Below are positions 21,185-30,650 of a stretch of 34,349 nt of DNA, piece after piece. The position numbers and the translations under genes are program-made. The notes below the pieces were generated by a model. It was not told the DNA's origin and searched no databases. It worked only from the letters and a program-made list of their open reading frames with translations. The stretch is from Sperchopsis tessellata (taxonomy: Eukaryota > Arthropoda > Insecta > Coleoptera > Hydrophilidae). The stretch covers positions 1-34,349 of the forward strand of contig JAWQRN010000201.1 in the NCBI GenBank assembly GCA_033557685.1. Reading direction: 5' to 3'. Numbering within the stretch: the stretch's first letter is position 1; each line of letters begins with the position of its first letter.

Positions 21185-22420
21185 CAGTAGTCCTTTTTAT
21201 GGGGTAGATACGTTCCACAGAAAACTGCTTATAAAAATCCACAAAAAAGATAACTTACGTTGTAAAGTTAGGAATATGTTCCACAATTATCAAAAACCGC
21301 ATACAACCAAAATTCAGGAAAAATAAAACAGGAAGAATTGTATTTATTAATTTTTTTCCTCAAACAATGTAATTTATAAATAAACTTTGCGATGATGATT
21401 TTACTAATTTCTTATGCAGTTCGCGATATCCAGAGATACAAATCCTTAGCTCACGTTGGAAGTTACAAATGATTTTCCAATTTACTACAATGTTGAAGAA
21501 CTTCTCGAATTGTATTTGCAGGGAAGGGGATAAGTTCATCTTCCACTTCACTATCGTTTTCTGGTTGTTCGACGGTATCTAATGTTATACCAATAATATC
21601 ATCACCACTTAAGGCATTATCCACAAGCAATTTGTAGAAATCATTCTATTTAAAGGTATCAAAACCTTCTCCACCAATGTCATGTGCCAATGTAATATCC
21701 ACCGTCTTCAATAATTTTGTTTAAGTTTACAGGATATTTTTTGGCTGCTTCTTCATTTGCTGATGCAACTTCACCTGTAATCTTCACGGTATGAAATGCA
21801 TTTCTTAAAAAAAAAAAAACAGTTAGCCATTCTTTGCTAGCCGAAAATTCTATATCGGTCTGGGCAGCGGAAGTAGATGGCTCCGATTGCTGCATCTGTT
21901 CGTAAAAGGAAGAGCCTTTTGTTTAATTAAATAATCACTTACAGGAAAAGAATAATAGAAATTAGGAGAGCTCGTTCCGTTTTTTCTAATAAAGAATATC
22001 TTTAGTACGATGATAAGTTGGCACTTAGTTTTGTGCCAGAAACGACCGATTTTCTTATTGCGACTTCACTCGTTTTAATGGCTCTGATAGTAGATTCGAG
22101 TAAAATAAAACGTTTAGCAATTACTGTAGATCCTTTTCCTTTTACTAAGCGATTTAAACTTACAATTTTCATTTCCAAAGAAATTGTTTTTCTTAGGTGT
22201 TTATTTTTCTCCATTGGTCCAAATTAAATCTTTAAAATAAAAATTACCAAACACCTACTCACGTGTAAAATTGTACATTTAACTTTAAGAACACTCACTG
22301 CTTATATGTACACTACTTAAATGCAAAAGTTGGAGTGGGCAGAGTCCTTAAAAATGAGAACCACTGAAATAAGCTACTGTAATATGTACATATACAACGG
22401 AGAACCCACGAATCGCACCG
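21185..22420 (-). mobile_element. Tigger/pogo-like element, copy 2, internally deleted
   Basis: The left end CAGTAGTCC...GGGGTAGATACGTTCC at 21185, preceded by TA, resembles Tigger terminal sequences. The reverse strand encodes an N-terminal CENP-B-type HTH remnant (VKGKGSTVIAKRF, LLESTIRAIK; 22002-22214), then PSTSAAQTDIEFSASKEW and NLNKIIEDGGYYIGT (21680-21895). It then jumps to the C-terminal acidic tail (VEQPENDSEVEDELIPFPA near 21540-21590). The whole DDE core is deleted, so this is a non-autonomous derivative. It is about as diverged as copy 1 and lacks copy 1's LINE insertion. The right end is uncertain: homology with copy 1 runs to about 22420. Confidence 0.8.
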
Positions 22421-22663
22421 CATGACTCGATTATATATGTAAATATGCGGTTCGCGTTCAAGCCCCGCGAAATTAATTTAAAAAATATACATTAAATAAC
22501 TTAAAATCTAACTTAATAACTTGAACAATATCAGCAGCTGATACTTTCCTATTCCCAGGGAGCATGTCACTGAAAACGCGTACAATCACAGTCGTTCGGA
22601 ATCCACTTTAAATTGTAGGCCCACCTATACTTCTAAACGCGTAATAAGCATAAGAAGAGGAAA
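22421..22663. other. Spacer without recognised features
   Basis: Contains a T-arm-like GCGTTCAAGCCCCGC near 22448, but no complete tRNA fold. Confidence 0.4.
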
Positions 22664-22850
22664 AGGTAATATTTCAGTAGTGGAATCATAAAGGTCATAT
22701 GCATATGTATGTTCTTATTTGTTATGATTTTATTGTAATATTTTTACAGGTTCACAAATAGGTAATATTTCAGTACTGGAAAGGCCGTATGCAAATGAAT
22801 GTTCTTATTTATTATGATTTTATTGCAATGTTTTTACAGATTCACAAATA
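22664..22850. repeat. Imperfect tandem duplication, period about 96 bp
   Basis: Unit 1 (22664-22759) and unit 2 (22760-22850) both run from AGGTAATATTTCAGTA to TTTTTACAG(G/A)TTCACAAAT, with a few substitutions and a short deletion in unit 2. Unit 2 contains ATGCAAAT, the octamer recognised by POU proteins; unit 1 has ATGCATAT at that place. It lies about 2.4 kb upstream of scro. Confidence 0.85.
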
Positions 22851-23329
22851 ATAGTACCACAAGTTTAAAATTTATTTATTTTCAAGTGTTAAGTTTACAT
22901 TAACACAATGATATATCAACTATATTCTGACCCGGCTCCTCACTTTTATATACAGGCGAGAATTCTACTGGTAAAATCTGGGCTCGCGGGTAACTTCTCG
23001 AAATTGCGGACGAAGTGGGCCGATTTTTTTGCCACATTTGCTATGGTCGGGCGAAAATAGATTATTCTGGACGCTCAGTTGCGTAGACAGTTTGCAGTAA
23101 TTTCATAATTATGTATTACTAAAAAGTCTGCTAAATCATAAAATACAAATTTTATGTGTGCCCTTGCTTTAATAACATCTGGATCGCCAGATTCGACTGA
23201 TTTAATACTGTACATACGCTCAATTTTTTAAATAGTTTTTGTCTACACATCATGAAATATAGCGGTAGTTTAAGGGCATGCCCATTTAAGTTATAATCCA
23301 GGCTAAGGTTTTTATTTTAAAGTAGCTTT
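22851..23329. other. Unassigned stretch with a GC-richer core
   Basis: About 22930-23090 is noticeably richer in G and C than its surroundings but shows no open frame or domain. I cannot assign it. Confidence 0.35.
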
Positions 23330-23517
23330 GATCAAGATCGATCTTCGATCAGGACCTATTTAAGATCAGAATTATCTTTCGATCAGGATCGATCTTTGAT
23401 AAGGATCGATCTTCGATTAATCGATCTTGCATTTTGCTAAGGTCAATCTTTCGATCACATTTTTAAGATCGATATTTGATTGAAGATCAATCTAGCGACA
23501 GGTAAGTCATAAAGATC
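23330..23517. repeat. GATC-dense degenerate repeat
   Basis: Fifteen GATC tetramers in 188 bp, many as GATCGATC or CTTCGATCAGG. They form a degenerate tandem repeat of GATCGATCTTCGATCAGGA-like units with both orientations intermixed. No coding potential. Confidence 0.8.
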
Positions 23518-24429
23518 GCTGAGTTGAATAAAAATTTCATCTTTAATAGTAACCCAACACATGGAAAACAAAGTGTGTCAGATTTGGGTTGAACTTTAAA
23601 ATGAATTTTTTAACAAAACACTCATTACACACTATATTTTGCATGCATGAACCTAGTACATTCTTTGAGTCAATGGCATATGTAGTCAATTCGTCTTAAA
23701 ATTAATTATAAAAAATAAATTCCCATTTTCTTTAGCAGACCTTTAAGTTTATACAGCTCATATTGTAGAATACAATTTAAGGAATCAAATAAAAGCAGTA
23801 TTTTCCAAAAATACCTTTGTAATTTAACTTTGATAGTTTCAATGTTACACGTATTGTACGTAAGTATATAAATATGGTATCCATGGAATAGTATACCCCA
23901 CGAAATGTAAACGATATGATCAAACATCTTAACACATGTTTGTTATACTGTATGATAAGGTTTTTTTAATTGTTTGCTATATTAGTAGGGCCTTTTACAC
24001 ATATTATTATACTAAAATGTACACTTTCTTTTAAATATTTAACTATAGATGGGGGTTTGTTATAGTTAAATATACATCAGACGTATTATAAAACTAGTAA
24101 GAAATTAAGATGCTCATTACGTAAGATGGCTACATAAAATCACGAAAATATAAAATGTCTTAAAAAGTGTCGTTTTACATAAAATCATTATCTTTATTTA
24201 AAATCAGACTCCCTTTTTTCGTTTTGATATCCTAGATTGAAGATAGTCGCTTAATAATTTAGAGCACTCAGCAAATATCGTCGCTCGCATTAAAAACTGG
24301 AATCAAAACGACATGAAAAAGTGTGCTCGAACCTCAAATCAATATGCCCAATAAAATGATATAAATATACAATATCTTTGTGAAGTGTTCCCCCTCTTAT
24401 CGTCAGAAGGACTTTTACAATAGGTCCTC
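23518..24429. other. AT-rich upstream region of scro, no features assigned
   Basis: Short open frames only, with no recognisable domain or repeat. Confidence 0.45.
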
Positions 24430-24850
24430 CAACTGGGCGTGACGAAAATTACTACTTATTTCTTCCAACAGTCTAGCTAAAATCACCCTAAACGACGCAC
24501 CGATAAAGTCGAGAACTTATAGGCGAACCAGTGCCGTGTAGACCGTACAGTGCGATGCTTTGGTAGGGGAATCCCGCAACCGAAATAACTGCAACTCTGC
24601 AAAAGCACTTTCACGCCCTCTGATGCGTCGCGAAAGGTGCGATTGGTCCGCGACCCACAAGCCCCGCCCATAAGTGGAATTGAGTACCCAGAATGCAGTA
24701 GAACTAGGAGAGAAGTGCCATGTACACTTTGAGGACACTCTAAGAGTACGCTTAGGCAAGTTAAGCGCACTTCGTAGCTAAAGAGTCTTACATCAAGTGT
24801 ACTCTAAAGAGTGCTATAGCTCGATCACTGATTTATTTATATAGTTAGTC
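24430..24850 (+). promoter_or_regulatory. scro: Putative scro promoter-proximal region
   Basis: A GC-richer, CpG-containing block ends about 360 bp before the first coding ATG. It has an inverted CCAAT box (ATTGG at 24642-24646) and a GC box (GCCCCGCCC at 24661-24669). Several AAGTG/CACTT elements occur, including TCAAGTG at 24793-24799, which matches the core preferred by NK2-class homeodomains and could allow autoregulation. An Inr-like TCAGTT lies at 24849-24854. Two ACTCT...AGAGT dyads are present. The transcription start is not determinable from sequence alone. Confidence 0.45.
24737..24812. promoter_or_regulatory. Pair of ACTCT-AGAGT dyads in the putative promoter
   Basis: ACTCTAAGAGT at 24737-24747 and ACTCTAAAGAGT at 24801-24812. 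A third AAAGAGT half lies between them. The repeated symmetric motif suggests a dimeric binding site, but no factor is identified. Confidence 0.35.
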
Positions 24851-25127
24851 AGTTTGTTTATTGAATTCGGATATCGAATCAACCGGAAGTAGAAGTCAAG
24901 AACGCGTCGGACTCTTGTACTTCTTATGCAGCATAAATTGGTCGATTTAGAATTCTTTCGAGGATCTGACAGGCCGGTGCTAAACAGTTTTCTAGTCACC
25001 AAAAACAAACATATTGACCAGTGGTGATTGACAATAGTGCGTTTGTTTTTGTGCGTTTTTATTTTTATTCTTGGATACTCTTTTTTTGTGCGCGTTTTAC
25101 CCATTTTCAATTTCGATTGAACTTTTT

Positions 25128-25151
25128 ATGGGGTCGGTTGGTAGTTTTTGA
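25128..25151 (+). other. Candidate 7-codon upstream ORF of scro
   Basis: ATG at 25128 to TGA at 25149, encoding MGSVGSF. It is in the same frame as the main coding region and ends 57 nt before the first main ATG. If the transcript includes this region it could dampen translation; exonic status is inferred. Confidence 0.35.
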
Positions 25152-25208
25152 GGGTCTTCCCATCTCTTATCGAGGACGGTGGACGGTTTATCTAGGGACC
25201 TGGAGTCC

Positions 25209-25465
25209 ATGTCAGGAAGTGCTAGTTACGGGGACGGTCCCGTAGTTTCGGACCGGGGCGACCTTCACGGGTTGCTACCCGAGCTCAATGGGGTTGAGCT
25301 TGCTATGAGCTTGAGCCCAAAACACCATCAAGGAGGTCCTCAAGTATTAAGCCATCTCCAGCAGTTGCACCATTCGACGCCGTTCAGTGTTACTGATATT
25401 TTAAGCCCCATTGAAGAATCTTACAGGAAATTGGAACTTGCTGCTAATCCACCATCACCTTACAG
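25209..25465 (+). CDS. scro: scarecrow/NKX2-1-type homeobox protein, coding exon 1 (TN domain)
   Basis: First coding exon of an NK2-class homeodomain transcription factor, a nuclear regulator used in insect brain, optic lobe and foregut/pharynx development (known for Drosophila scro; NKX2-1 is the vertebrate counterpart). The exon encodes 85 codons plus 2 nt. Residues 33-39 read MSLSPKH and residues 56-77 carry the TN motif, STPFSVTDILSPIEESYRKL, a Groucho-type corepressor-binding element. NPPSPYR closes the exon. The ATG at 25209 is the first in frame after the TGA at 25149; the internal ATG at 25305 (M33) matches the usual start of family members and is an alternative. The donor TACAG|GTAAAT gives a phase-2 intron. 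An extra run of about 15 residues (GGPQVLSHLQQLH) separates SPKH from TPFS. The TN form excludes vnd/NKX2-2. Confidence 0.92.
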
Positions 25466-26344
25466 GTAAATTCTTTAATAGAGTTAAACGATAATGTAAG
25501 CGCCAATCACAACAATAATAGGCCGCGAATTCTTGTGAAAATGTTTCTTAAAAAAGTACTAACATTTCAATTTTATATTACTTTACTTAAGCATAATCAA
25601 ATTTAAATTAAATGACATATGTTTCTAATAATAAGTAGACTTTAATACGTCGGAAACAGTGAGTATATTTTTCAAATTTCCCCTAATTCAGCACTCTAGT
25701 TAAGCTAGATGTCTCTTAATGGAAAGGCATTATAATTTTCTTATGATAGATATTTGTAGCGCTTACTAAATTTGCTTGGATATCAAACTATTGACGATAT
25801 AGACAGGTAGTAGAATTGAAGTGCTACAATATGACGAAATTTTGCACCAAACTACATTTTTTTTTTTAATTTGGGTACCGAATCGATTGTAATTTGATTT
25901 ATTAGATTACATGTTTGAAGAACAGACATTTTATATATGAATTAGATCTAATGAAAATAATTATTAGATTTCTTTTGCATATGTATACTCTATATTATTA
26001 ACAAAATACTAAAAAAATAAAAATGCCATCAAACACTTTTCGGTACCCCTACAAAAACCTATGACGGACACCTCGCGTATAAAAATGTACCCCCCTTTTT
26101 ATAAGTTAAATAAATCAATATTCTCTAAATGTTGGGAAAACTCCCTTACCCTCTCTAAGTATGCGGCCACTACGATTGCAGCCCTGGCGACATAGTAATT
26201 CCGCCTCTGAACTCTTAATTTTTTAGAATTAAAACAGTTCTTTTTAAATAAAAATAACTTTTTGGGAGAAAATAACCGAATGCTTACACTAAATGAAATA
26301 TTATGTCAATGACTGGATGTATAATATTATTATTATATCTTTAA

Positions 26345-26545
26345 GTTTTCCGGAAGATATAGCTTTGAAAAGTGCTAGGTGTAGGTGCCACGCTACATGG
26401 CAATTTACAATTAGAACTTTTAAGAACTACTTGATAATGTCTCCTGCAACGGTGGACGAAACGTCGGCGAAAAGAAAAGCCAACATACGTTTATCTCCCG
26501 GAAAACCAGAATATATTTACTGAGGCCGTGGAAATCTACTTACTG
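26345..26545 (+). mobile_element. Penelope/LINE-like short repeat, unit A, with hammerhead-like hairpin
   Basis: Reads AAAAGTGCTAGGTGTAGGTG...CATGGCAATTTACAA...TTGATAATGTC...GGACGAAACGTCGGC...TTATCTCCCGGAAAACC. It runs into an AATTAATATTATTATTAT tail shared with unit B. The hairpin core TTGATAA is at 26431-26437 and GAAAC at 26458-26462. The same arrangement recurs in units B and C. Confidence 0.7.
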
Positions 26546-26742
26546 AATTAATATTATTATTATCTTCAGGTTTTCCCGGAGATAACCGTGTGTTGACTTT
26601 TGTTTTTGCCGAAGTTTCGTCCGCCGTTGCAGGGGACATTATCAAGACGTTTCTTGACTTGCACTTGTTAGAACTATATGTTATTCTATTATTAGCACTT
26701 TTTAGAGCTGGTCGGCACCTACAACTAGCACTTTTCAGAGAC
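26546..26742 (-). mobile_element. Same repeat, unit B, inverted
   Basis: The reverse complement matches unit A from AAAAGTGCTAGTTGTAGGTGCC through CCTGCAACGGCGGACGAAAC to GGTTATCTCCGGGAAAACC. It is joined tail-to-tail with unit A around the ATT-rich tail. Core TTGATAA complement at 26639-26645; GAAAC complement at 26614-26618. Confidence 0.75.
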
Positions 26743-26905
26743 ACATGGCAATGTTTAATTAGCTACATATCTTGATAATGTTCCCTGCAACAGCGGACGA
26801 AACGTCGGCAAAAATAAAAGCCAACACACGGTTATCTACCGGAAAACCTGATGATATTTACTGTGGCCGTGGGAGTCTACGTACTGAATTAATATTATTA
26901 TTGTC
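26743..26905 (+). mobile_element. Same repeat, unit C, 5'-truncated
   Basis: Starts at CATGGCAATGTTTAATTAG and continues through TTGATAA (26772-26778), the 4-bp stem and GAAAC (26799-26803). It ends in ATTAATATTATTATTG. Same orientation as unit A. Confidence 0.75.
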
Positions 26906-27049
26906 TTTATTCGTTATTTGAAAAATATTTACTAAAACTTTACAGACAGTTGTATTTATTTAAAACGTTGGTTGTCATAGTCCCAGGTGGCTGCTATTGA
27001 AACTTGTTAAAAATTGTGCATATATGAGAAGACAAGTTGTCATCTTAAT

Positions 27050-27300
27050 TTCGTACATAAATATAATGCAGATGACTCGGTTGTTTTGTGGAAGGCATCT
27101 AGTTTGGCCGAGTTTAAATAACATTTTGAAAATGATATAGCATCGTTAAAAAATAAATAAATTTATAAAAAAAATCCAAAAGGCTGATAGTTGCTACTAT
27201 AGAAGGTATATAGAAAAATTCGAAAAAATATTTAAGATTATACCGTTCTAATTTGAGAGAACTGAGTTTCATTTATTACGAGATCGTAAAATTGCTAAGT
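27050..27300 (+). mobile_element. LINE RT scrap in scro intron 1
   Basis: NADDSVVLWKASSLAEF followed by HFENDIASLKN, starting at 27065. This matches the YADD catalytic box and following helix of LINE reverse transcriptases, with Tyr replaced by Asn. Flanking RT motifs are not readable. Confidence 0.5.
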
Positions 27301-28789
27301 AATTGTTGACAAATAATAAAAAAAAATATTTAAAGTTAGAAATCAAGACAGCTCTAAAACATTATATATTCTAAAACTTCTGTTTTATATTTTATATCTG
27401 CATAAATTCGACAATATCTAAAAAAATATATTCTTTGCAAGCCAAGAATATATAAGTTTGGGTTTTGAACAGTTACAGTAACATGGTATATCCGAAATAA
27501 CAAAGCTGCCTAAGGCTCATCATATAAATTGCCTGTGTAAACCTATGAACACATGTGTTTATTTTTACATCAAAGAATTTAAATTTTCTAAGTTTTTCGA
27601 AAATATGTATTTTTTTGTGAAAAATAACCAATAAACATTTATTAAAAGTGTGATTTTGTATTAACAATATATTTTCGCCGGTTTGGTTGAATCATCTAAA
27701 CTGTCAAATACCGAAGAAAATCGACGCTTTAGCCATTCCTTTATATGTGCCAATAATTATTACCAATGAAGCTGTATGGATTAAATTACTTACATACTAA
27801 CAAAGGAACAGCTTATTTTTTCCAGTAGTTTGATTAACTGAGTGTTGAATTTGAGAACAACCGGACAATCAAGTTACACGATCAATTGAAGTTACTTTCA
27901 AGAAGCAGGGATGTAGCAAGGAAATCCATCATTACCATATTTATCATAAATGCTATTTAGTAAACTGGGACAAATGCTCGCACTTTCAGTTCGAATAGAT
28001 ACATCACAATTTAAAAAATTTAAAATACACCAAGGATCTCTATTTTTTTTTCGGTGAAAATGTACCTTAAGTTCACTTGTCCTTATCATAGGAATTAAAC
28101 CCAAAAATCTTAATGTAATTTGTTTGGGAAGGGTTAGTCAAGAGCGTATAAGCTGAAGTAAAGTACAAAAAGTAAAATTAGACACAAAAATCAAGAGTTA
28201 TTTAAAAGTTTATAAATTAAATATTATTACAATAACAACATATATTACCTACAAGCAACAAAAAAATTCTTCCGTCTGCAGAAAACCAAAATTTATTCCT
28301 TATCGTATACACAGGCAATACTAAGAAACTCTGTATACAGCGAAGACAAATACAAAAACGTGACGGTTGTAAACATTTGAAGATTTTTAAAATTTTCACT
28401 TTTATAGTAATAGTGTCCATTCGGTCTAATATTCGCATGAACTATACATGTAAATTGTTGTATATAATCTAATATGATATGCGTCTTTTGTAAAGTGTAA
28501 AAAATATTATCTAAATTAATAAGAAATAATTTCAATAATCTACATAACAAAATCTCAGAATACAGTGTCGAAATAATAAAATAAATAATTTTATTCAAAG
28601 AGAACTAAATATAATTTCAAATAGAAAATGCAATTTCATCAAAACATTGGCACAAATAAATTTAATAAATAGTGTTACACAAATACATACATTTTTAAAA
28701 ACACAAAATGAAGTAAAAAATTAATTACAAATTATGTAACAGAAAGCTATAATTCTATGAATTTTAATGGCAAGTGAAGCTTAAAATAA

Positions 28790-29120
28790 TCCGATTACTC
28801 ATCTGCATAATTACGCAAAGTATGTATGTGGAGATCCATTTGTAGACAATAGTAAATAGGTTATTCATAAAAACTACATACAGCAGAGGGCCGGAGGTAA
28901 GGCCTTAGGCAACACTTAATTTTTTATCTAAATTTTAACTGATTTCGGCGTTCAACAGACAATTTTTTCTAACTGTAGAAAAAGTAAATCACTGTTCTTA
29001 AAATCAGAGGCCTTGCGTAAGTACACGAACACGAAAACATGGCAGTTCCTCAGCGTTTACCCTTCAGATTACCATGCTGAATAGGATGAAAGATAATACT
29101 GCTGTTCAAATTCTTTATAA
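28790..29120 (-). mobile_element. Probable LINE RT scrap in scro intron 1
   Basis: The reverse strand reads GLTSGPLLYVVFMNNLFTIV with a degraded NYADE downstream. This resembles the PQGSxLGPLLFxIFINDL...YADD block of Jockey-type RT. Heavily frameshifted. Confidence 0.4.
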
Positions 29121-29520
29121 TATGAGAAATTCTACCTATAAAATTTTTGAGAAAGTTGACAATAATCTAACGTCCTTTTCATAAACGGGAATGACATTTT
29201 GAAATAGACTACACCTAAATTTGCTGTTTAAATAAATCAAAAGATCTATTATTAAGAGTATGTTAAACTCTTATTGTTAGTACGTACTTTTTATTAATGC
29301 TTAGTCGTATACCTCCCATATTAGCTTTCTAGAAAACATTTTCAATATTTGAAAATTTATATTATATTTTATAACTCACGTATATAAAAGTGGGTCCATA
29401 TAGTTTGATAAAAATAGGTAATAAACATACTCCAATTACTTTTCATTATGAAAATATCACATGTAGGTTATACAATTTAAACATTAATAATCAACTACAT
29501 TTTCAAAATTATTTACAATA

Positions 29521-29760
29521 GAGAGCACATTTTGATGAAGTAATGTTTTCAGACGAAACTTCATTCCGATATGAGACGCTAGTAATGGAGTACAATATGC
29601 ATTACTATGATAACCTTAATCCTTCCTGGATCCGTGAACAACAATACCAGCACCGATGGTACGTAAACATTAGTTCGAAATTATGGGTCAGTATGGCCGA
29701 TATTTGAATTTCTATCATGTTTCCGATCAGATTCATTAATTAGTTTTGCCTTAAAATTTA
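29521..29760 (+). mobile_element. Tc1/mariner-superfamily transposase scrap in scro intron 1
   Basis: HFDEVMFSDETSFRYE with the first catalytic Asp at 29552-29554, then NMHYYDNLNPSWIREQQYQ and RWYVNISSKLWVSM. This resembles the block around the first Asp in an insect IS630/Tc1-like transposase family (SDE...NxHYW...NPHWxRExxxQ). It is a lineage distinct from the element at 10121. The remainder of the transposase is absent. Confidence 0.6.
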
Positions 29761-30435
29761 TACTAATATTTGGATGTAAGTCTCAATATCAAATATTAAA
29801 TGTTGTGAAACAAGTTTATTTTTTTAGTTTATTTGATGCTTATATAGTATAGGATTTTTACAAGTTTCTGGTAATTTTAAACCTTTATACGTTTGTCTAA
29901 AATTAGAATCCCCTAATGTTATTTAAAATAAATCTATTAAAAAGTTACAATCCAAATAAACGTATTCTTTTATTAAAGACACAAAGGTGATATTTTAATT
30001 TGTTTTCTCAGCACAAGTAACTTAGAAATCTGATTTTGACAACATAATCGGACATCCTAATTCTTCAATAACGAAGGGTTATATTTTCTTAAAATGCTAT
30101 GGTACTGTTTTTATTTTACTTCAATCAGGCTAGATATACCTTTTTTTCAAGATAGTGGATCTTACGTATTTGTTACTCTTGTACCTTATTGCGGTCTTGC
30201 TCACCTATACTTTGCCTTTCGAAACCCGAAAAATATCAAGGCAATTGCGTTCATCGTGGAACGATATTCTCAAAAAGTTGATCAGAAAACGTTGATCCAA
30301 ACACACTGAACGGGTTCCATAGAGATATTTATGATAACCAAATTTACCAGTCTCACACTCTCTCCAAAGCTATAAATCTTACCGTTTTTCTAGTAAATAT
30401 CTTCCATTTAGTGTTTATAGTTTCTATTGTTTTAG

Positions 30436-30650
30436 GTCCACTTCCAGTGGTAGCAGTATAAACTCCCCAGGAGCAAGTGGCAGTGGTTTAGGAAGTGGTG
30501 GTTGTGGAAGTGGAAGCATGAACGGAAGCTACCCTGTGATGGGCCAATTTGGAGGTGGGCAATATTGCCCGGTCTCTGAAAACCTAGGTCTTACCCCGCA
30601 TTATTCACCAGGATGGTATCAAAGTTCAGCAGCAGACCCTAGATTTGCAA
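30436..30650 (+). CDS. scro: scarecrow/NKX2-1-type homeobox protein, coding exon 2
   Basis: 215 nt: one base completes Arg86, then 71 codons and one base of the next codon (phase-1 donor GCAA|GTATGT). It encodes the region between the TN motif and the homeodomain: STSSGSSINSPG, which resembles the post-TN segment of Drosophila scro; a Gly/Ser linker (residues 99-113); a YCPVSENLGLTPHY segment; then SPGWYQSSAADPRFA, matching the conserved DPRF(A/S) that precedes ISR in NKX2-1 proteins. With exon 1 this gives 157 residues in the window. The homeodomain and NK2-specific domain are not present and should lie in a later exon to the right. Uninterrupted frame and correct splice phases support an intact gene. 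Confidence 0.92.

Larger units (their letters stand above)
25466..30435 (+). other. scro: scro intron 1 (about 5 kb)
   Basis: GTAAAT donor at 25466 and TTTTAG acceptor ending at 30435. Apart from the listed TE remnants (26345-26905, 27050-27300, 28790-29120, 29521-29760) it is AT-rich and I see no coding exon. Open frames at 27473-27667, 27898-28104, 28217-28598 and 30094-30309 have no recognisable domain and are not called. Confidence 0.85.

Noticed and set aside
22440..22470. tRNA T-arm (GCGTTCAAGCCCCGC)
   Set aside because: No acceptor stem or D/anticodon arms can be paired around it.
24483..24770. Reverse-strand open frames of 80-95 codons upstream of scro
   Set aside because: They overlap each other in different frames in a GC-richer promoter block and show no domain; open by composition.
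25179..25208. GTG start for scro
   Set aside because: Eukaryotic initiation at GTG is unlikely; the first in-frame ATG is 25209, and 25305 is the family-like alternative.
30094..30309. 71-codon open frame near the end of scro intron 1
   Set aside because: No domain, AT-rich codon content and no splice support; probably chance.
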